DNA from: a virus
Length of the DNA stretch: 64,000 bases
Virus record (IMG/VR): IMGVR_UViG_3300032083_002558
Coordinates: 1-64,000 of that record
Direction: 5' to 3' (one strand)
Program-made: the position numbers and the translations under genes
Notes under the pieces: generated by a model
Databases searched by the model: none
The model's input: only the letters and a program-made list of their open reading frames with translations
Told to the model about the DNA's origin: nothing
Part shown: piece by piece, positions 61,001-64,000 of the stretch
Position numbering within the stretch: the first letter of the stretch is position 1
Layout of the letters: each line of letters begins with the position of its first letter

Positions 61001-64000
61001 TAAATATAAATTTATACCTTTGTATGAATTAAGATTATTATCGGTATTAACTTCAAACACATACTCCATTTTTTGCCATTCATTTATTTTATTATTTGTA
61101 AATGAAGCTCGTGTTTGTTTACAATATCTGTCTTCAGTCAAAATAGCAGAATAATGATTTGGATTTTTACCATATGGTGAACATTGTGAAGTTTTATATT
61201 CTTTTGTTTCTATTTTAGATTCTGCAAATGACTTATTTTGATTACTAACCTTAGAATTATCAAATTCTAAAACAGTATGTATACCTGTATTTTTTAAATC
61301 AACTCCAACACCTAAGTCAATTGTTTTCATCATAAAAGATAATTTAAATTTTTGTTTTTTTCTTCGTGCAATTTCTGGTAAATCATCTCTATCTATAAAA
61401 GTAGTAAGACCTTGTCTTGGGTCATATCCAGATACACCATTTTGTATAAGTGGTTTCAAAGTATCAACTACAATACATTTATTATGTGAAAAACATTCTA
61501 AATAACTCGCTCTCCAATATGGTGATATGTTATTTGAATAATGGTTTAAACTAAAGTCCGTTGCAACGCTATCAATTAAAGTCCAATTCTCAGCTTCATA
61601 AATTTGTCCCCAACCCAAATTGTTCCAAGACGCGTCTGTATAGGTATATCCAACATCTCGTCCATTACCATTTTTAATACCATTTTTATAAACATATTGT
61701 TCAAATGATTCATCTTTATCATTAATAAAATTTTCAGATAGTTTGTTTTCACTATCATAAAAGAAAATACCTAATGATTCTTTACCATCATTGTCTGATA
61801 AATAATATAGTTCTTGACTTGAATTTAATTTTAATATTGAATTACAAGCTTCCACACCAGTATTGAAAAATGCTTCAGTAGGGTCTTCGTAATTTATAGT
61901 TACAGACCCATTACCTTGTATACCAGCTTGTGCCATTTCAACCGATGAACCATCTTTACACACGGCTCTCATTTTACTAAAGTTTATATTGTTATTAAGT
62001 TCAGTATTACAATCAAAAGTTCTTACATATTGTTCTTTTGTCATATCTTCTGCTTCAGTATCACCCGCATTACCATCATATGGAGCATCAAAGTAAATAG
62101 GTGGAATGTCCATACCTTTATAATAAATTCCATCACCATCCGCGTTACCACCTGGTAAAGTCATAAATTCTATATAATCACAAGCATTTAAACCATCTTC
62201 TCGTAAATCAATTCCACTCAATACATCTAATTCATTTTTCATCGTTGGTTCAATTTCTACATTTGGTATTTGAAAATCAGCAAAAAATGTTAGTGCTTCT
62301 ACCTCACCAATAAATTCATCAACTAATTGAAGATATGAACCTCTTATACCAGCACAATCCATTTCATTAAATGAAATTGGTGGTAAGGGGAATCCAATTC
62401 TTATCAATACATCTCTGTTCAATTTTTCATCATTTATAAAAACATCTTTAATATATTCTTCACCTTCTATAGTAGCAATAATGTCGTCAACACCACTACT
62501 ATCAAGTCCAAAACCATCAGTTGGATTTGGAATTTGAGTATCTTCAGTAATAGACCTAAACCATGTTTCTATTGGGTGATTTGCAAATATGTTCATTATT
62601 ATTCTAAAGTACAATGGTTTATCAAATAAAATTTGAAATGCTTCAGTAACCAATGCATCACCACCACAAAAATCAATACCTTTGGAGTGACTGTCACCTA
62701 ATGTATATGTTTCATTATCAACTTCTGGAATGTCTCCAGAACTAAATGGTGACTTGGTAAAACCTATCCCTAAATCATAATCTTCTTTTTTTCCAGTATA
62801 ATCACCTACAACAATACCCGCATTATTTTCAATATCTTGACAACTTAATTCTCTATAAATTGGTAAATTATATAATTCAGTTCCGTCCTTATCCACACCA
62901 GTTTGAAATCTATCAAATACTTCATTAAGTACTCCAATATCATATTCAGCATCACCAAATATAACACTATCTCCATTATTTAAACCATCATTAAAATCAT
63001 CCCATGTGTCTTCATCGACTACACTCGTATGAGTAATTGGTTCAAAATATCTATTCTCGTTTTCGACATCTCTATTATATTCTATAGCATTGCTTTCTGA
63101 AGAATCATCAAAATCAAACCTTGTTCTAACAAATGGATAATGGTAAAGTGATGGGGTTGTAATATCACCCTCACCTTCATCATTATAATCAAAGTTTCTA
63201 AGAATTGTATCATAATAATAATCAAAAACAATATTGTGTCCAAATCTACCATGTGTTCCTAATGAATTAACACAATGACCATCAAAGTGTACTTTTGGAA
63301 TTAAATTTTGTTCATCATCAAATTCTTGAATACTACAATCTACTTGATTACATGCCTCTGCATTATAAACATTTCCTACATTAAGTTCACTATCACCATA
63401 ATATAATTCAGTAATACTTTCCACATCACTAAATGGAAATTCACCACCGTATCTAACTGTTCCATCGTGAGTGTTTGAAAGACAACATAAAAGATTAGGA
63501 GCGTCAGAATAAGTAGTATCTACTCCACCATATGTACAACTACCATCATCTAAACATGCGTCAGCATCAGGTGGACAACCTTCATAACAAGGGGTAGGGA
63601 TGTCGGGGTCATCACAATAGTAATTATCTGCACCTGGGTCAAAACAACCACGTATATAAGTATTAATACTGTCATCAGGAGTATCACCTGCATCACCACC
63701 GGAGTTATGAGTCAATATACCATTAGCGAAAAAAGTATGGTTGTCTTCAATGGTTATATCATATGTTCTAATGTATGGTTCTACAATGTGTTCAATTTCA
63801 GTAACCATTACTTCTTGTAATTCTTCACCATTGTAATGATACAATGTATCACCAACTTTTAATTGTTCGGTGTCTTTTCCTTTATTACTTTGTTTAACCC
63901 ATTTATGTAATCTATTACATCTTTCAGCATCAGCTGCTACGAATACTTTATCTTTTGACCAAAATGGATTTGCAATTGTGTTGTGAGTTTCCACACCATT
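58043..64000 (-). CDS. Very large tail protein carrying an intein; N-terminus outside
   Basis: The frame is open to the right edge, so about 1985 codons are present and the start is outside. The first 99 codons are the C-terminal part of an intein (63704-64000). The host protein resumes at Ser 63703 with 'SGGDAGDTPDDSINTYIRGC', then an Asp/Cys-rich segment ('GCFDPGADNYYCDDPDIPTP' ... 'CLDDGSCTYGG'). Many beta domains follow. One has PKD features ('DVDWGDGSPIEF', then 'VYHTYEKSGTYEVQGTMFI') near 60500-60640. The C-terminal 300 residues are homologous to the next gene. Likely a long tail or baseplate component; assembly needs protein splicing if the intein is active. Confidence 0.72.
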   Translation of the reverse strand, partial: NGVETHNTIANPFWSKDKVFVAADAERCNRLHKWVKQSNKGKDTEQLKVGDTLYHYNGEELQEVMVTEIEHIVEPYIRTYDITIEDNHTFFANGILTHNSGGDAGDTPDDSINTYIRGCFDPGADNYYCDDPDIPTPCYEGCPPDADACLDDGSCTYGGVDTTYSDAPNLLCCLSNTHDGTVRYGGEFPFSDVESITELYYGDSELNVGNVYNAEACNQVDCSIQEFDDEQNLIPKVHFDGHCVNSLGTHGRFGHNIVFDYYYDTILRNFDYNDEGEGDITTPSLYHYPFVRTRFDFDDSSESNAIEYNRDVENENRYFEPITHTSVVDEDTWDDFNDGLNNGDSVIFGDAEYDIGVLNEVFDRFQTGVDKDGTELYNLPIYRELSCQDIENNAGIVVGDYTGKKEDYDLGIGFTKSPFSSGDIPEVDNETYTLGDSHSKGIDFCGGDALVTEAFQILFDKPLYFRIIMNIFANHPIETWFRSITEDTQIPNPTDGFGLDSSGVDDIIATIEGEEYIKDVFINDEKLNRDVLIRIGFPLPPISFNEMDCAGIRGSYLQLVDEFIGEVEALTFFADFQIPNVEIEPTMKNELDVLSGIDLREDGLNACDYIEFMTLPGGNADGDGIYYKGMDIPPIYFDAPYDGNAGDTEAEDMTKEQYVRTFDCNTELNNNINFSKMRAVCKDGSSVEMAQAGIQGNGSVTINYEDPTEAFFNTGVEACNSILKLNSSQELYYLSDNDGKESLGIFFYDSENKLSENFINDKDESFEQYVYKNGIKNGNGRDVGYTYTDASWNNLGWGQIYEAENWTLIDSVATDFSLNHYSNNISPYWRASYLECFSHNKCIVVDTLKPLIQNGVSGYDPRQGLTTFIDRDDLPEIARRKKQKFKLSFMMKTIDLGVGVDLKNTGIHTVLEFDNSKVSNQNKSFAESKIETKEYKTSQCSPYGKNPNHYSAILTEDRYCKQTRASFTNNKINEWQKMEYVFEVNTDNNLNSYKGINLYLTPLDYAKFEGDLYTETNDDLSYLEDNASVILIDNVEFKEAYDFHPDVDVRKKKGTNDYGLVSLTEYYDRFKPTTNPDKVIEEFNDTTAPLEVQFYFYPRFPYDNTLSPNREILLEEFEFKQFYISDVDWGDGSPIEFTTEPKNIGTDVAVYHTYEKSGTYEVQGTMFITVAEEYSYSLNPGDREYNGNLGVGYNKKFRIKININEGLDEDFTYFGTDGFSFIPYKNTLPLIGGYSEQSIYYKSLKRNLGIIDTTTFNNLLVESELLTKDFHGYNGTDGANFTTPAIEVELGGEDGWYKTLRVNELTGNTNTEFLMSNNVPVIPGVTYVESFDLKHDGTIDSLDITFWNSTNEHREVSAIIEDLGIDNDGNFHKRVSAQFTTEDGDIKIRAIDFKNVNDDIDGDFTFLAVKNIRFYSLEDLSNTSLVDVNYKRISDRLQTELAFQKMDDSYNDSGAFDILNYYQTPLEITENTSDEYLATLPFPRYFQEFDILDENELTVETYNRWVFEGRPDIAEVVLHNMSEERAQIGIVGIKNIGMGFNVTLVKPFDDYNSMPLNYELFDQPLLELAISTYACATVFGGDGDFNGGDYAVTQAVGTAIDDDGGEWETFDCIVTDIDEERNVNLPTISESDTYNPPEVYINPTIERQTEQYTGKQFSSLKEQLGKSIGDLDITSIKYYDTPKSIWELLGFEEEDLEQIGTPDNSRYWKNIIPEDYSIYNREGININSSPIIDPKPFYEFEEILSPEYFSGDVIGQLVCAQGDENCQSKYVNGAEAYAEAAGEGFNCPGSYSTEEGTFCNNIDKIYPNTNYNLMTFIPGTVEFCHPLLGCTGFDKGEGIMLEGPMNYDEFDFNVIYTGPFMSFNIVSFAMVVDTYSQQEWLNNYYYPVLPRYGLDGKFIEDDFPNDNIPFSLEGNITDEYEKNQNLLTNLSVDMIDTNVLNDGSGENNKGFVISDYKPKSDIETLENKKIKNMIVMKHKKSNGAF
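63704..64000 (-). other. C-terminal half of a mini-intein (Hint domain)
   Basis: Encodes 'VETHNTIANPFWSKDKVFVA' (block B-like, with a T-x-x-x-x-N-P-F variant of the usual T-x-x-H-P), a 'LKVGDTLYHYNGEELQEV' strand, then blocks F and G: 'YDITIEDNHTFFANGILTHN' directly followed by Ser. Only about 60 residues separate blocks B and F, so there is no homing endonuclease in this part. The junction HN|S is the canonical splice end. The N-terminal Cys/Ser and first extein are outside the window. Confidence 0.8.

Noticed and set aside
1-64000. Major capsid protein, tail sheath, tail tube, tRNA genes
   Set aside because: Looked for and not seen; no open frame has recognisable capsid or sheath features, and the few intergenic gaps are too short for tRNA genes.

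Overview
This window looks like part of the genome of a T4-like tailed phage (contractile-tail, myovirus type) infecting a marine Gram-negative bacterium. The DNA is very A+T-rich and packed with genes that mostly abut or overlap by a few bases. All genes but one read on the minus strand. The large terminase, portal and prohead protease are of the T4 gp17, gp20 and gp21 types. The major capsid protein, tail sheath, tail tube and DNA polymerase are not seen and presumably lie outside. Host identity is uncertain. Lipoprotein and outer-membrane signals indicate a Gram-negative cell. Asp/Asn/Cys-rich motifs of the form GC-x-(D/N)-x-x-A-x-N-Y...DDG-(S/N)-C resemble those in secreted proteins of marine Bacteroidota and Marinimicrobia, but the clear Shine-Dalgarno sequences and two sigma70-like promoters are not typical of Bacteroidota.

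Layout, from right to left as transcribed. (1) 64000-46757: large tail or baseplate structural proteins, the first entered through the C-terminal half of an intein. (2) 46749-42093: replication and recombination genes, namely a RuvC-like resolvase, a DnaG-type primase and a single-chain Mre11-Rad50 (gp47-gp46) fusion. (3) 41932-42096: the only plus-strand gene, a 54-residue ribbon-helix-helix protein with a palindrome in front of it. (4) 41817-25015: a tail-fibre/adhesin cluster with many ITASGN-type repeats, containing a guanidinoacetate-methyltransferase-like enzyme. (5) 24959-24168: a P-loop kinase. (6) 24112-19759: seven consecutive genes for membrane, periplasmic or outer-membrane proteins. 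(7) 19762-14079: small proteins with head-targeting-like N termini, a 24-residue cysteine-rich peptide, and a nucleotidyltransferase-ligase fusion. (8) 14048-6025: packaging and prohead genes. (9) 6032-1: internal-head-type proteins, an actin-like ATPase and small membrane proteins.

The most striking theme is a set of proteins starting with a ten-residue peptide of the form M-x-K-L-K-x-(L/I)-(L/I)-x-E. It matches in length and end the capsid-targeting sequence of T4 internal proteins, which the prohead protease cuts after (L/I)-x-E. If the analogy holds, the phage packages a P-loop kinase, a nucleotidyltransferase-ligase polyprotein and several small basic proteins inside its head, to enter the cell with the DNA. 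A second theme is the envelope cassette: an MscS-like fragment, an outer-membrane barrel, an MshEN-like membrane protein, a redox-dead exported thioredoxin, a lipoprotein and two small exported proteins.

Regulation: an identical 18-bp sequence occurs in four intergenic gaps and shorter relatives in three more, nearly always just upstream of a gene; it is the best candidate for a phage-specific (late) promoter. Two similar sigma70-like promoters precede the primase operon and the nucleotidyltransferase-ligase gene. No tRNA genes, CRISPR arrays or insertion sequences were seen.
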